Positions 45,190 to 55,178 of a DNA stretch of 64,000 nucleotides are shown one piece after another. The position numbers were made by a program, and so were the translations under genes. The DNA comes from Gambelia wislizenii. Its lineage: Eukaryota > Chordata > Lepidosauria > Squamata > Crotaphytidae. Below the pieces are notes generated by a model. That model saw only the letters and a list, made by a program, of their open reading frames with translations, searched no databases and was not told where the DNA came from. The stretch spans positions 32,114,501 through 32,178,500 of the forward strand of contig JAUMIR010000003.1 of the NCBI GenBank assembly GCA_030847615.1. Direction: 5' to 3'. The stretch's first letter is position 1. Every line of letters starts with the position of its first letter.

Positions 45190-47030
45190 GGTCATGAAGG
45201 AAGCTAACACTAATGTCTATGGTTCCATGTTTTTTTTTAATGAGAGAATGATTTCAAACCATTGCCTCCATATGAGGAACTATCACATACAGTTGCAGAA
45301 GGTATGTAAGGACATTCACAAACATTCTCAACCTCAAAAAGGAGGAGTGCCTTGACACATGGAGACACTCTGAAGGGAAAATCATCCCAATATTTTTCAT
45401 ATTTAAAGACATTTTTGGATAAAATGTTACTTGTGCAAAATTAAAAAAAAATCTTTTGCATGAAACCCAAATTGTTGGTGCAGAAAAGGTGTATTTTGTG
45501 CAAAATATACTGTTTTTGATGCAGAAACATTATTTTTTTAAAAAAACAAAGCAAGTCTGTTGTGCAATCATTTCCTCAAAATATCCCAAAGTACTAAAAA
45601 GCATTTAAAGTGCAGGAAGTTCCTCTACTCTCACTCAGAGGGGAGAAAGCTTTGGAAGTTATTCTTTCAGGCTTGGATGAGGTATAAAGCAACCTGCCTC
45701 CTACTAAGAAATCCATTAGTCCTTCTCATTCCAAGGGTGCTGATGGTGAGGAGTTATTGCAGGGCACAGCTGGGGCACTTGTGGTCCTCCATAGGCTGTT
45801 GGCTTCCAGTTACCATAATCCCTTTCCTGAATTTCCAGGGGTGAATTTCATCAACATCTGGAATTTCAATTATTTCCCTAACTTGAAGTCTAGATGAATA
45901 TGCTGTGGATTTTCAAAGCCCCACCTCAATTATTTTAGCTGTACTACCAAGCTGAAGAACTTATGGGCAGAATCTGGGGAAAGTATCTATTTGCACTGCA
46001 ACTCCCAGAATCCCCCAGCTAGCATTACCACTAGCTATTCAAGGAGTTGTGGTCTGAAACAGGGGGTAAATTTTCCAAGATCTGCCTTTGGCTCTGCAGA
46101 TATTGATTGAACTATACTTCCTATTATGCCTTGCCATTAGTCAGGTTGGTTAGAACTAATGGGATCAGTTTTCCCATGCTCAGATGTTTAGAGCATTTTG
46201 TTTTCAAGGTGGCAAACCAAATCAGCTCACAATTGTGGCATTTGTTTTGGCAAAAGATGGCAAGGGAGAGGACATTTTATTCATCATCTTCTGCCATTGC
46301 CTTCATCAGCTACCTCACTTCCACCCATTTCAGATACCTGGATGAAGACATGGCCCAGGAATTATGTTCTTGGTACCCTTTTCTGACTGTGATTAGAATA
46401 TACGGCACATAAAGCTTTTCTTTTTCCTTTGAATGAATGAATGAAGACACATGTCCATGCGCGCACACACAAACACACACACACACACAGTTTTCACAAC
46501 TCCACTTCCAGGGTGCAAAAGAGGACTATTTAGACTCTTTCCTGGTGGCAGGGAGGTTTACTTGGGGAGAAAGTGAAACTAATTGAACCTATTGAAACAC
46601 AGGAGTATTGGTATCAGGATTGGTCCCAAGAAGTGACCTTCTCCTGCCAAAATGGTCAACATTCTGTATGCTTTCCTGTTTTGCATTTTTTAAAAATTGT
46701 AACAAGTTGGTGTACTGTGAAAAGACAAGGGAGGATGGTATGTGCCTGGAAATGAACATAATGGCCTTGCATCTGCAGAGGTATGTGGGAATGGAAGGTG
46801 GAGCATCTGCAGAGGTATGTGGGATGGAAGCTGGAGCTCCCTCTGGTGTACAAGGGGAGCAGGGTTGATGGTTGTCCAATGACTGTACAGTATAGCCCAC
46901 CAGATACGGTGACTGTAAATACTTTTTGTTTCACTGCATTGCTAACAGTTTTCATTCAAAGCAACAATGTACTGTAGCAAATAATACTTTCTGTTTCACT
47001 TTGAAGCTGCTGGTTACTGAGGACATTTTC
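45190..47030. other. Unassigned intergenic sequence
   Basis: It contains a degenerate TTTTGTGCAAAA-like stretch (45400-45545), an ACTCCCAGAAT-type repeat (45990-46080) and (CA)n near 46460-46490. Overlapping frames at 46589-46955 have no motifs. A roughly 30-bp GGCATCTGCAGAGGTATGTG-like unit is duplicated near 46765-46825. Confidence 0.4.
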
Positions 47031-47349
47031 AGACAGCCCTTACCGCGCGAGCAGCTTCCGGAGCAGTAACGAGGCTGCGGCACGGCAGGGAGTCCTTTTC
47101 GGGCACCGCCATCCCTCTTCCGTGACCATTCGTGGCACGTACGTGAAGCTTTGGAAGCGGCCATGTCATATTTCAATCACGGGCAACTTCGTGATTGAAA
47201 TAGATGTGGCCACTTCCAAAGCTTCACGTACGTGCCACGAATGGTCACGGAAGAGGGATGGCGGCATCCGAAAAGGAACCCCTTCTGCACAGCAGCCTCG
47301 TTACTGCTCCGGAGGCTGCTCGCGCGGTAAGGGCTGTCTGAAAATGTCC
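47031..47349. mobile_element. Palindromic MITE, copy 2
   Basis: A 319-bp foldback with ends GGACATTTTCAGACAGCCC in both arms and TGA duplicated on both sides (47028-47030 and 47350-47352). The arms agree at roughly 90% by eye, including a central CACGTACGTGAAGCTTTGG block absent from the other copies. Confidence 0.9.
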
Positions 47350-47729
47350 TGAGTCTGAAGAGGCTAGTATGTGACAATTGGAGGGCAGCAGAGTAGATTT
47401 CCCAGGATGCCATTTCAAGAGGCATTGAGCCAGGAAAACAAAAGATCCCCAAATTGCTTCAGTAATTTATAATTTCTAACACACTTCTTGAGTAAATTAC
47501 AGACATGCACCCAAAACGTGTAAAAAGGGATGTGTTGTTTCCATCAGTTTAGAGCAAACATTTAAAGTTTGAAAGGTTTAACTATTTTAAAGATCAGAAT
47601 TCAGAGAGGCAACACCACTAACATCTAAAGCATGAGTGGGCAAAGTTGAGCTCTGGGACTACATGCAACCCTCTATTATCCAAAGAGGTCATCAAGATTC
47701 CAAGAAAATATTGAGTTTCTACTGTAATA

Positions 47730-48638
47730 TGTTGGGGAAATTAGCAAGAACTTGACCTTAGCAATGCAAAAGGGGGCAAAAGAGAGAGGGATCTTTACAC
47801 CGTTGTATACCCTGACTAACTCTGAACAGATGTGCACAAACTCAAAATAAAAATTAACAATGATATTTATTAAAGAAATAAAAATAATAACACCAAGCAC
47901 ACACACATTCATATAAAAAGCATTCACAGAAGACCATTAGGAATGGAAAAAGAGAAAGATTGCCAGAGGATTAGATAAGGAGGTTTCTGGGAATATACAA
48001 TACCTGTCTTGTAGTCCTGAAGTCATTGAGCAAACTGGCAGAGTGGATGGATGCATCTGGAGTGGCTAACACAGAGCAGCTTAATGCCCCCAAGCAGAGA
48101 CTCTGTGCGTGAAGAAGCAGAATTTGGGGGCAATATTTATACCAAAAATATGCCCTGAGGTAAGCAATTTTCCTGGGTTGAAACAATAGATTCCAGGAGC
48201 CTTCAAGAATTGCACAATGAGTTTCCTGGTCTTGACAATAGGTGTCAGAAGATGCTAATGTGTTGCAAACTGCCCTTAATGTCTGATGATTGGATTCACA
48301 AAGCTTGAGCTACCTCTTTTGATGGTTAGGTGATTAGGGAAGGGAAGTTCTTTACATGCAAACGAAGGATTACTCCATCAATCTACTGTCTGCCACTTAA
48401 GTGTGTAGTGGAGACTGTGTCCCTTTGACCTCTTGATGTTTCATCATAATTTTGGAATTTGCCAGTCGTTCTTCCTGGGAGATGTGTATGTATCTCCTTG
48501 GCATCCATACCAGTGCCTTTAGCAAGTCCCTGGCACTTTACTGCTCTTCTTCATGGAAGGCCACATTAATAATCCAAATTATTAATAAGCCAATTTGGGG
48601 GGTTTCTGGGGGGTGGGGCTCTATTAGGGGTGTTAACA
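47730..48638 (-). mobile_element. Candidate solo LTR (antisense)
   Basis: The segment is bounded TGTT...AACA (909 bp). On the minus strand it has a TATA box (plus-strand 48136-48141, reading GGTATAAATATTG) and, about 270 bp downstream, AATAAA (plus-strand 47866-47871) followed by a T/G-rich stretch. This is the U3-R-U5 order. No internal genes adjoin it, so it would be a solo LTR. Flanking pentamers do not match, and the ends are provisional. A partial copy of the U3 part lies at 25570-25815. Confidence 0.5.
48136..48141 (-). promoter_or_regulatory. TATA box of the candidate solo LTR
   Basis: TATAAA on the minus strand in a GGTATAAATATTG context, upstream of the AATAAA of the same LTR. Confidence 0.45.
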
Positions 48639-49049
48639 CATCTGAGGCTGTTTTAGGAGCCCTTGGTACATTCCCATTTTCCCAAACCCCCTTTTTCCTG
48701 ACTCCCCCCACCATAAGAGCACATTTTCCTAGTTGCAGGTCTCCTTCACTGTTAAATATTTCCCCCCTAAACTATAAGCTCTTTTATTTTTTGGCATCTC
48801 TTTGGCAGCCTGTAAATCCCCCAGAGAGTCCTGAGACAGAAAGACCCAGAATATGTGTGGCCAAGCACTCCTTGCAGAGGCTTTCCAGGCCAGTTTCCTG
48901 CCAGAGAGAAGGAGAGCAGATTCTGGACAGCAAGTTGCCTGCCAGTTTCCAGGCCAGTTTCCTGCCAGGGAGAAGAAGGAGAGCAACTTCTGGACAGCCA
49001 TTCTGACTGGGGAGATTGAATTTTTTTTTAACTGTTGGGAGAGGCTGCT
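48639..49049. other. Sequence between the LTR and CR1, with internal repeats
   Basis: It may include the CR1 5' region. A unit containing GGCCAGTTTCCTGCCAG and TTCTGGACAGC occurs twice (see 48889-48999). Confidence 0.4.
48889..48999 (+). repeat. Two-copy direct repeat upstream of CR1 ORF1
   Basis: AGGCCAGTTTCCTGCCAG plus AGAAGGAGAGCA plus TTCTGGACAGC appears at 48889-48933 and 48952-48999. The unit is about 45 bp, with a period of 63 bp. Confidence 0.8.
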
Positions 49050-49223
49050 TGTTGCTGACGGGCTTGAACTTCTGACCTTGCCCTTTTACCCTCAAGAGCC
49101 AGAGGCGCGCGCCTAACGGCGCACGAATTTCAGTAACCAAACAAAAATACAGCAGAACTAAAAGTACAGCTTAGCATTCTCAGCGTTAACTAAGAGTTCT
49201 TAGATTACCTAAAAGCTCTCATC

Positions 49224-50201
49224 ATGGACACTGAGGGGACTGCAGCAGTCACTTGCAACACTTGTGCGATGTTTGTCTTCTTGTCTACAGACGTGGAGAA
49301 CTTCACATGCACCAAGTGCAAGCTGGTAGCCCTCTTGGAGGAGAAAGTACAGCAGCTGGAGACACGGGTAGCTACACTTCAACAGATTCGTGAGCAAGAG
49401 GTTTTCCTGGACAGAACAGAACGAACAGTCTTGAATGGGGACCGCACAGAGGAAGTGGCTGTGGAGGAGAGGGTCACTTCACAGACACAGGAAGTAGACA
49501 GCTGGAGGAATGTCACACACAGAACAAGAAAATCCAGGGATTCTTCCAGCAGCTTGCAGCTACAGAATCGATTCGAAGCCCTTTCCCTTATCAAGGACAA
49601 CGAGGAAGAACAGCATGGACAGACTTCAGGGGTAGAGCAGGGGACCTTGAGAGGACCACCGCAAGGAACAGCAGCTGCGAAGCCTCAGCAGAGGCGTGTG
49701 GTGGTGGGGGGGGACTCCTTGCTGTGGGGTACAGAAGCAGTGGTATGTGGGCCTGACAAGATGACTCGGGAGGTGTGTAGTCTCCATGTAGCAAAGATCT
49801 GTGATGTGACCGAAAGGCTGACAAGACTCGTCAAGCCTACGGATCATTACCCCTTCCTTTTGGTCCACGTGGGAACCAATGATACTGCAAGGCACAGCTT
49901 TCCCAAGATCAGAAGAGATTATGAGGCCCTGGGGAGGAAGCTGAAAGAAATGAACGCACAGGTGGTCATCTCGTCTCTTCTGCCAGTTGAAGGGCATGGT
50001 CTAAGGAGGGAGAGGAAAATAGCTGACGTAAACAACTGGCTCCGTAGATGGTGTCGCCGAGAACAAATTGGATTCTTGGATCATGGACTGCGCTTCCATG
50101 CGGGGGGACTTCTGGCAAGAGATGGGGTGCATCTTACAACAGTTGGAAGAAACATTTTTGCCAACAGTCTCAAGAATTTGATCAGGAGGGCTTTAAACTG
50201 A
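49224..50201 (+). CDS. CR1 ORF1 protein (CxxC, coiled coil, SGNH esterase-like)
   Basis: A 325-aa protein. Two CxxC pairs (Cys11/Cys14 and Cys29/Cys32) form a zinc-binding-like N-terminus, followed by a Leu/Gln-rich coiled coil (about 35-60) and a charged linker. The C-terminal domain carries the blocks of SGNH/GDSL hydrolases: GGDS with Ser165, GTND with Asn219 and DGVH with Asp300 and His303. In CR1 and some L2 elements ORF1 is an RNA-binding partner of the retrotransposon RNA, and the esterase domain is a recognised but poorly understood addition. The start ATG at 49224 lies in a good context (ATCATGG). The frame is fully open and all visible active-site blocks are kept. The stop is 5 bases before the ORF2 ATG. 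Whether it is expressed cannot be seen. Confidence 0.88.
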   Translation: MDTEGTAAVTCNTCAMFVFLSTDVENFTCTKCKLVALLEEKVQQLETRVATLQQIREQEVFLDRTERTVLNGDRTEEVAVEERVTSQTQEVDSWRNVTHRTRKSRDSSSSLQLQNRFEALSLIKDNEEEQHGQTSGVEQGTLRGPPQGTAAAKPQQRRVVVGGDSLLWGTEAVVCGPDKMTREVCSLHVAKICDVTERLTRLVKPTDHYPFLLVHVGTNDTARHSFPKIRRDYEALGRKLKEMNAQVVISSLLPVEGHGLRRERKIADVNNWLRRWCRREQIGFLDHGLRFHAGGLLARDGVHLTTVGRNIFANSLKNLIRRALN

Positions 50202-50206
50202 GTCAA

Positions 50207-53113
50207 ATGGGGGAGGGAGACAGTATTCTGGAAGGCAAAAGGGCTGGAGAAAATAGTCAAACTGTCGTAGAGGGAACAAGGCAAACAGCGCAAGGACCCA
50301 ACAGTGGGAGGCAAAAAAACTTGCACAGGGAGCAAGTAAAGGGAACACATGGTCTCAGATGTCTCTACACTAATGCACAGAGCATGGGAAATAAGCAAGA
50401 TGAACTTGAACTCCTTGCACTACAAAACAAATATGATATAATAGGCATAGACTGGTGGGACGAGTCTCATGATTGGAATGTAGGAATAGAGGGGTATAAC
50501 CTTTATAGGAGAAACAGGCCAAACAGGAAAGGAGGAGGAATAGCATTATATGTCAGGGATATTTACACCAGTGAAGTGATCCACGACATCAATACTGGAA
50601 GCCAGGTGGAGAGCATCTGGATAAAAATTAAAGGGGAGGGAAACAACAGGGATGTTATTGTGGGACTCTACTACAGACCCCCAAATCAGACGGAGGAATT
50701 GGATGTTGCCTTTCTAGAACAGATGAACATACATGCAGAAAGGAGAGATGTAGTAGTTATGGGTGACTTCAACTATCCTGATATTTGCTGGCAATCTAAC
50801 TCAGCCAAAACTACAAGGTCTAGCAAATTCCTTACATGCCCGGAAGACAATTTCATGGTCCAAAAGGTGGAAGAGGCAACAAGGGGGTCAGCTATTTTAG
50901 ATCTGATCCTAACCAACAGAGATGACCTGGTTAATGGGGTGCAAGTGGTGGGATCCTTAGGTAAGAGTGATCATGTTCTCCTGGAGTTTGTTATACAATG
51001 GAAAGGAGAAGCCAGGCATAGTCAGACACGCATTCTTGACTTTAGGAGAGCTGATTTCAATAAACTCAGGGAAATACTGGGGATGATCCCATGGTCAGGA
51101 ATACTAAAAGAGAAGAGACCTCAAGACGGATGGGACTTTCTCAAAAGGGAGATACTGAAGGCACAATTTCAAACAGTACCATTGAGGAAGAAAAATGGGA
51201 GGTGTCTCAAGAAACCAGGATGGATGACTAAAGAACTTTCAATGGAGCTAAGTTTTAAATGGAACATGTATAGGAAATGGAAAAGGGGGGAAATCACCAA
51301 AGAAGAATTCAAACAGATAGCGAACACGTGTAGGAGTATAATCAGAAATGCTAAAGCGCAGAATGAGCTCAGGCTTGCTAGAGAGGTTAAGAACAATAAA
51401 AAGGGTTTTTTTGGGTATGTCCGCAGCAAAAGGAGGAAGAAGGAAATGATAGGGCCGCTACGTGGAGAAGATGGCAAAATGCTAACAGGGGACAGAGAAA
51501 AGGCAGAATTACTCAACACCTTCTTTGCCTCAGTGTTTTCAGAAAAGGAAAAGGAGGACCAACCTGAGGAGAATGGAACAGAGGACACAATAGGGGAAAT
51601 CCAGCTCAAAATAAGTAAAGAGGTAGTACAGGAATACCTTCTTAATCTAAATGAATTTAAATCTCCAGGACCAGATGAACTACATCCAAGAGTATTAAAA
51701 GAGCTGGCAAATATAATCTCAGAGCCATTGGCAATAATATTTGAGAACTCCTGGAGAACAGGAGAAGTCCCAGCAGACTGGAGGAGGGCAAACGTTGTTC
51801 CCATCTTGAAAAAGGGGAAAAAAGAGGATCGCAACAATTATCGTCCAGTTAGTCTGACATCAATACCAGGGAAGATTCTAGAACAGATCATCAAACAGAG
51901 AGTCTGTGAACATTTAGAAGGCAATGCCATAATCACAAAAAGTCAACATGGGTTTCAGAGAAACAAGTCATGCCAGACTAATCTGATCTCTTTTTTTGAT
52001 AAAGTTACCAGCTTGGTAGATGAAGGGAATGCTGTGGACATTGCATACCTTGATTTCAGTAAGGCCTTTGACAAGGTTCCCCATGACATTCTTGCAAACA
52101 AGCTTGTAGAATGTGGGCTAGACAAGTTAACTGTTCAATGGATTTGTAATTGGTTGACCGGCCGAACCCAAAGGGTGCTCAGCAGTGGCTCCTCTTCGTC
52201 TTGGAAAGATGTGACCAGTGGGGTGCCACAGGGTTCTGTCCTGGGCCCAGTGCTATTCAACATCTTTATCAATGACTTAGATGAGGGAATTAGGGGCATA
52301 CTTATCAAATTTGCAGATGACACCAAATTGGGAGGAGTAGCTAATACCCTAGAGGACAGGATCAAAATTCAGAATGACCTGGATAGACTGGAGAGCTGGG
52401 CCAAAGCTAACAAAATGAAATTCAATACGGAGAAATGTAAAGTACTGCATTTAGGGCGGAAAAATGAAATGCATAAATATAGGATGGGAGAGACCTGGCT
52501 GAATGAGACTACGTGCGAAAGGGATCTAGGAGTCCTAGTAGACCACATGTTGAACATGAGCCAACAGTGTGATGCGGCAGCTAAAAAGGCCAATGCGATT
52601 TTGGGCTGTATCAATAGAAGTATAGTGTCTAGATCAAGGGAAGTAATAGTGCCACTCTATTCTGCCTTGGTCAGACCTCACTTAGAATACTGTGTCCAGT
52701 TCTGGGCACCACAATTCAGAAAGGATGTTGACAAATTGGAGCGTGTCCAGAGAAGGGCAACTAAAATGGTGAAAGGTCTGGAAACGATGCCTTATGAGGA
52801 GAGACTTAGGGAGCTGGGTATGTTTAGCCTGGAAAAAAGACGGTTAAGAGGCGATATGATAGCCCTGTTTAAGTATTTGAAGGGATGTCACGCTGAGGAT
52901 GGAGCAAGCTTGTTTTCTGCTGCTCCAGAGACTGGAACACGGAGCAATGGGTGCAAGCTTCAGGAACAGAGATTCCACCTCAACATGAGGAGGAACTTTT
53001 TGACAGTAAGAGCTGTTCGGCAGTGGAACACACTCCCTTGGAGCGTGGTGGAGTCTCCTTCCTTGGAGGTCTTTAAACAGAGACTGGATGGCCATCTGTT
53101 GGGGATGCTTTGA
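50207..53113 (+). CDS. CR1 ORF2 polyprotein (endonuclease and reverse transcriptase)
   Basis: A 968-aa open frame from the ATG at 50207. The same frame is open further upstream (to 50048) but overlaps ORF1 there, so the ATG just after the ORF1 stop is preferred. Endonuclease blocks include LYTNAQS, GDFN with Asp187 and SDH at 254-256. The RT includes GFQRNKSC, YLDFSKAFD (motif A), GVPQGSVLGP and FADD at 702-705 (motif C), all intact. The C-terminus has the CR1 blocks YCVQFWAPQF and RRATKMVKGLE. In intact relatives the endonuclease nicks DNA and the RT primes there. The catalytic-glutamate box, typically ITETWW, reads IGIDWW here (about residues 79-84), a net loss of two codons. RT activity is plausible, endonuclease activity doubtful. 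Confidence 0.9.
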   Translation: MGEGDSILEGKRAGENSQTVVEGTRQTAQGPNSGRQKNLHREQVKGTHGLRCLYTNAQSMGNKQDELELLALQNKYDIIGIDWWDESHDWNVGIEGYNLYRRNRPNRKGGGIALYVRDIYTSEVIHDINTGSQVESIWIKIKGEGNNRDVIVGLYYRPPNQTEELDVAFLEQMNIHAERRDVVVMGDFNYPDICWQSNSAKTTRSSKFLTCPEDNFMVQKVEEATRGSAILDLILTNRDDLVNGVQVVGSLGKSDHVLLEFVIQWKGEARHSQTRILDFRRADFNKLREILGMIPWSGILKEKRPQDGWDFLKREILKAQFQTVPLRKKNGRCLKKPGWMTKELSMELSFKWNMYRKWKRGEITKEEFKQIANTCRSIIRNAKAQNELRLAREVKNNKKGFFGYVRSKRRKKEMIGPLRGEDGKMLTGDREKAELLNTFFASVFSEKEKEDQPEENGTEDTIGEIQLKISKEVVQEYLLNLNEFKSPGPDELHPRVLKELANIISEPLAIIFENSWRTGEVPADWRRANVVPILKKGKKEDRNNYRPVSLTSIPGKILEQIIKQRVCEHLEGNAIITKSQHGFQRNKSCQTNLISFFDKVTSLVDEGNAVDIAYLDFSKAFDKVPHDILANKLVECGLDKLTVQWICNWLTGRTQRVLSSGSSSSWKDVTSGVPQGSVLGPVLFNIFINDLDEGIRGILIKFADDTKLGGVANTLEDRIKIQNDLDRLESWAKANKMKFNTEKCKVLHLGRKNEMHKYRMGETWLNETTCERDLGVLVDHMLNMSQQCDAAAKKANAILGCINRSIVSRSREVIVPLYSALVRPHLEYCVQFWAPQFRKDVDKLERVQRRATKMVKGLETMPYEERLRELGMFSLEKRRLRGDMIALFKYLKGCHAEDGASLFSAAPETGTRSNGCKLQEQRFHLNMRRNFLTVRAVRQWNTLPWSVVESPSLEVFKQRLDGHLLGML

Positions 53114-53201
53114 TCAAGATTTCCTGCGTGGCAGGGGGGTTGGACTGGATGGCCCTCGTGGTGTCTTCCCACTCTGCAATTCTATGATTCTATGATTCTA
53201 T

Positions 53202-53327
53202 AATACGGTCAAGGGGCCAAAAATTATAACTGAAGAAGAATACCCATGTTAGGAGAGGCTACAGCAGTTTGCTTTTGCCTGAGCCTACTGAGAAGAGCAC
53301 AATTCCACCCTCTCCTCTCCCTCCATT
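53202..53327. other. Short spacer after CR1
   Basis: Nothing recognised. Confidence 0.4.
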
Positions 53328-53552
53328 GGGGGTGCACCTACACTGTAGAAATAATGCAGTTTGACACCACATTAAGTACTGTAGTTCCATCCTATGGAAT
53401 CCAGGGATTTGTAGTTTTACAAAGTTTTTAGCCTTCTCTGCCAAAGAGTGCTGGTGTCTCAAAAAACTACAAGTCCCAGGATTCTGTAGGATGGAGTCAT
53501 GGCAGTAAAAGTGGTGTTAAACTGCATTATTTTTACAGTGCAGATGCACCCC
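53328..53552. mobile_element. Palindromic hAT-like MITE
   Basis: The ends GGGGGTGCACCTACACTG and, inverted, GGGGTGCATCTGCACTG match. The AATAATGCAGTTT arms and the central ATTTGTAGTTTT / AACTACAAGTCCCAGG blocks identify the family of 33223 and 63607. Confidence 0.7.
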
Positions 53553-55175
53553 ATATTAATGGAATGTGAACTGCTTTTGCATTTTTAACTTAGTTTACAT
53601 CACCTGAATAAAGCTGAGGACAAAGGGAAAAGTGTGAGGAGAAGAGGGAAATGGGAAATTTTAAAAAAAAATCTGAAAAAGTGGAAAAACAGAGGGTTAA
53701 CTGGGACTATCCCTGTCAAATTGGGAGAGCAGAAGGTATGTGATGATACTATTTCAGTTTTGTCTGATTGTCAGTTGCCTTAGAAGCCTGCTATCAGGCA
53801 AAAAGCCAGCATATAAACATTTTAAATTAAAAAAAAAAAACTTTCCACTCTCTTTTGCTAATCCAACAGACTTGTCCAGGTACAAAAACATCTGGCCAAA
53901 GAAATAAAGCCACAAGACTTCTGTGGGCTGCCTTCTAAAAGATACAGGCAAAGGCAGGGTGCCTTTGATGAAATGTCTCATGCAACTTAACTTAACAAAG
54001 CCAAATGTGTCCACCAGTAGAATGCCAAACTAGAACCTGACAATGCAGACCAGGCAGGGGTGGGGTATATGATAAGGTTCAACCATTCATAAACATTGTA
54101 CTGCATGTAAATTAAGGAAGAATAGACTCCCAGAGGATCAAGAAAACAAAGCAAAACAGCTCATAATACATACTCATAGATGTCCAACTGAGAGGAGGAG
54201 ATATTTTAAAATCCTAATAAAAAAACCCCAAATTAATTAGATGTGGAATAGGTTTTTATAAGTGCCAGGGGCATTTGATTGTAGCAAAGGTAGCAAGGAA
54301 GCTACTGGTAGATACTGAAAACAATCATAGGTTGACAGAGAGGGGTAGGTTTGTTTTTTCACATTGTCCTTCAATCCAATATCTAAATCTAAAATTTCCA
54401 ACTTGCATTTCTTAAACAGTGGACATGATCACTACAGCAAATATATATCCTGTTTTGTTTTTTGTATGTTGATGGTTGCTCATTTTCTAATAGAGCAATT
54501 GTGTTTTCAGCCAAAAAAAAGGGGGGGGAGAGTGGGGGAATAAACCTTACAACAGTTCAAGTGAACATCTGTGGTTTGAGTTAACATCAAAGGCCCGCTT
54601 CTATGAAGTTAAAGTGCCATCTTGTGGGTGCTAAATAAAGAGCTTCTAATAATGTCTTTTCCTTCATATTTCACATGCTTATGTTTGCACTTTTCTTGTC
54701 AGATTTTGGAAAAGTTTCATGGTGCCTGAGAGAGACTCTGGAAACTGTAGTCCAGAAAAGGGTCTTTTCCAAGCTTTGTTTCTTTATGAATATGAAACTA
54801 GCTTACACAGGGCTGGCACCAGTAGACTGCACATTAAGGTGAAGTCTGACACCCTGGGGTACCACCAGAGCCAATCAGTGTTGATGTCAGGCCAGCTAGA
54901 GGTCTGTAATTTCTTTTTGTGAAATTGCTGGGAGGCTAAAGCAAGTTGCATAGGTCTGCAGGCAGTGACACTATAGGCAAGAGGCCCAGCAGGTTACACC
55001 ACAAGAAGCAATGTTGCTGACAAAAGGTCTAAACAGTCCTAGCATTAGTTAGAGTGAGGTGACTACCTCAGGGTGGCAAATGCTGGGAGTGAGACAGCAT
55101 CAGTAGCATCCCACTTTGCCCTTGAATCTGTTAGCAGTGGGAAGAGAGCTGAGATATCAGCCCTATTCACCAGAC
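53553..55175. other. Unassigned intergenic sequence
   Basis: No gene or recognised transposon. The A-rich and purine runs (53660-53700, 54513-54540) are low complexity. Confidence 0.4.
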
Positions 55176-55178
55176 CCA

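Larger units (their letters stand above)
49050..53201 (+). mobile_element. Nearly full-length CR1 LINE
   Basis: A 5' leader, an open ORF1 (49224-50201), an open ORF2 (50207-53113), and a 3' UTR of about 90 bp ending in repeated ATTCTATG. This is the complete gene order of a CR1 element at about 4.1 kb. The 5' end is uncertain: similarity cannot be judged here and repeats upstream may belong to the leader. The high similarity to the copy at 55656-56910 marks both as the same young subfamily. No target duplication is obvious, which is usual for CR1. Confidence 0.9.

Noticed and set aside
46589..46955. Overlapping frames of about 100 aa on both strands
   Set aside because: They arise from a short tandem duplication near 46765-46825 and lack motifs.
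47971..48186. A small minus-strand frame within the candidate LTR
   Set aside because: It lies across the TATA and R region of the LTR and has no recognisable motif.
48452..49006. A 184-aa plus-strand open frame
   Set aside because: It spans the end of the candidate LTR and the tandem units before CR1. It has repeated sequence and no domain, so a gene is not supported.
51169..51837. A 222-aa minus-strand open frame
   Set aside because: It is the antisense shadow of CR1 ORF2, with Ser/Leu/Phe-rich composition and no motif.
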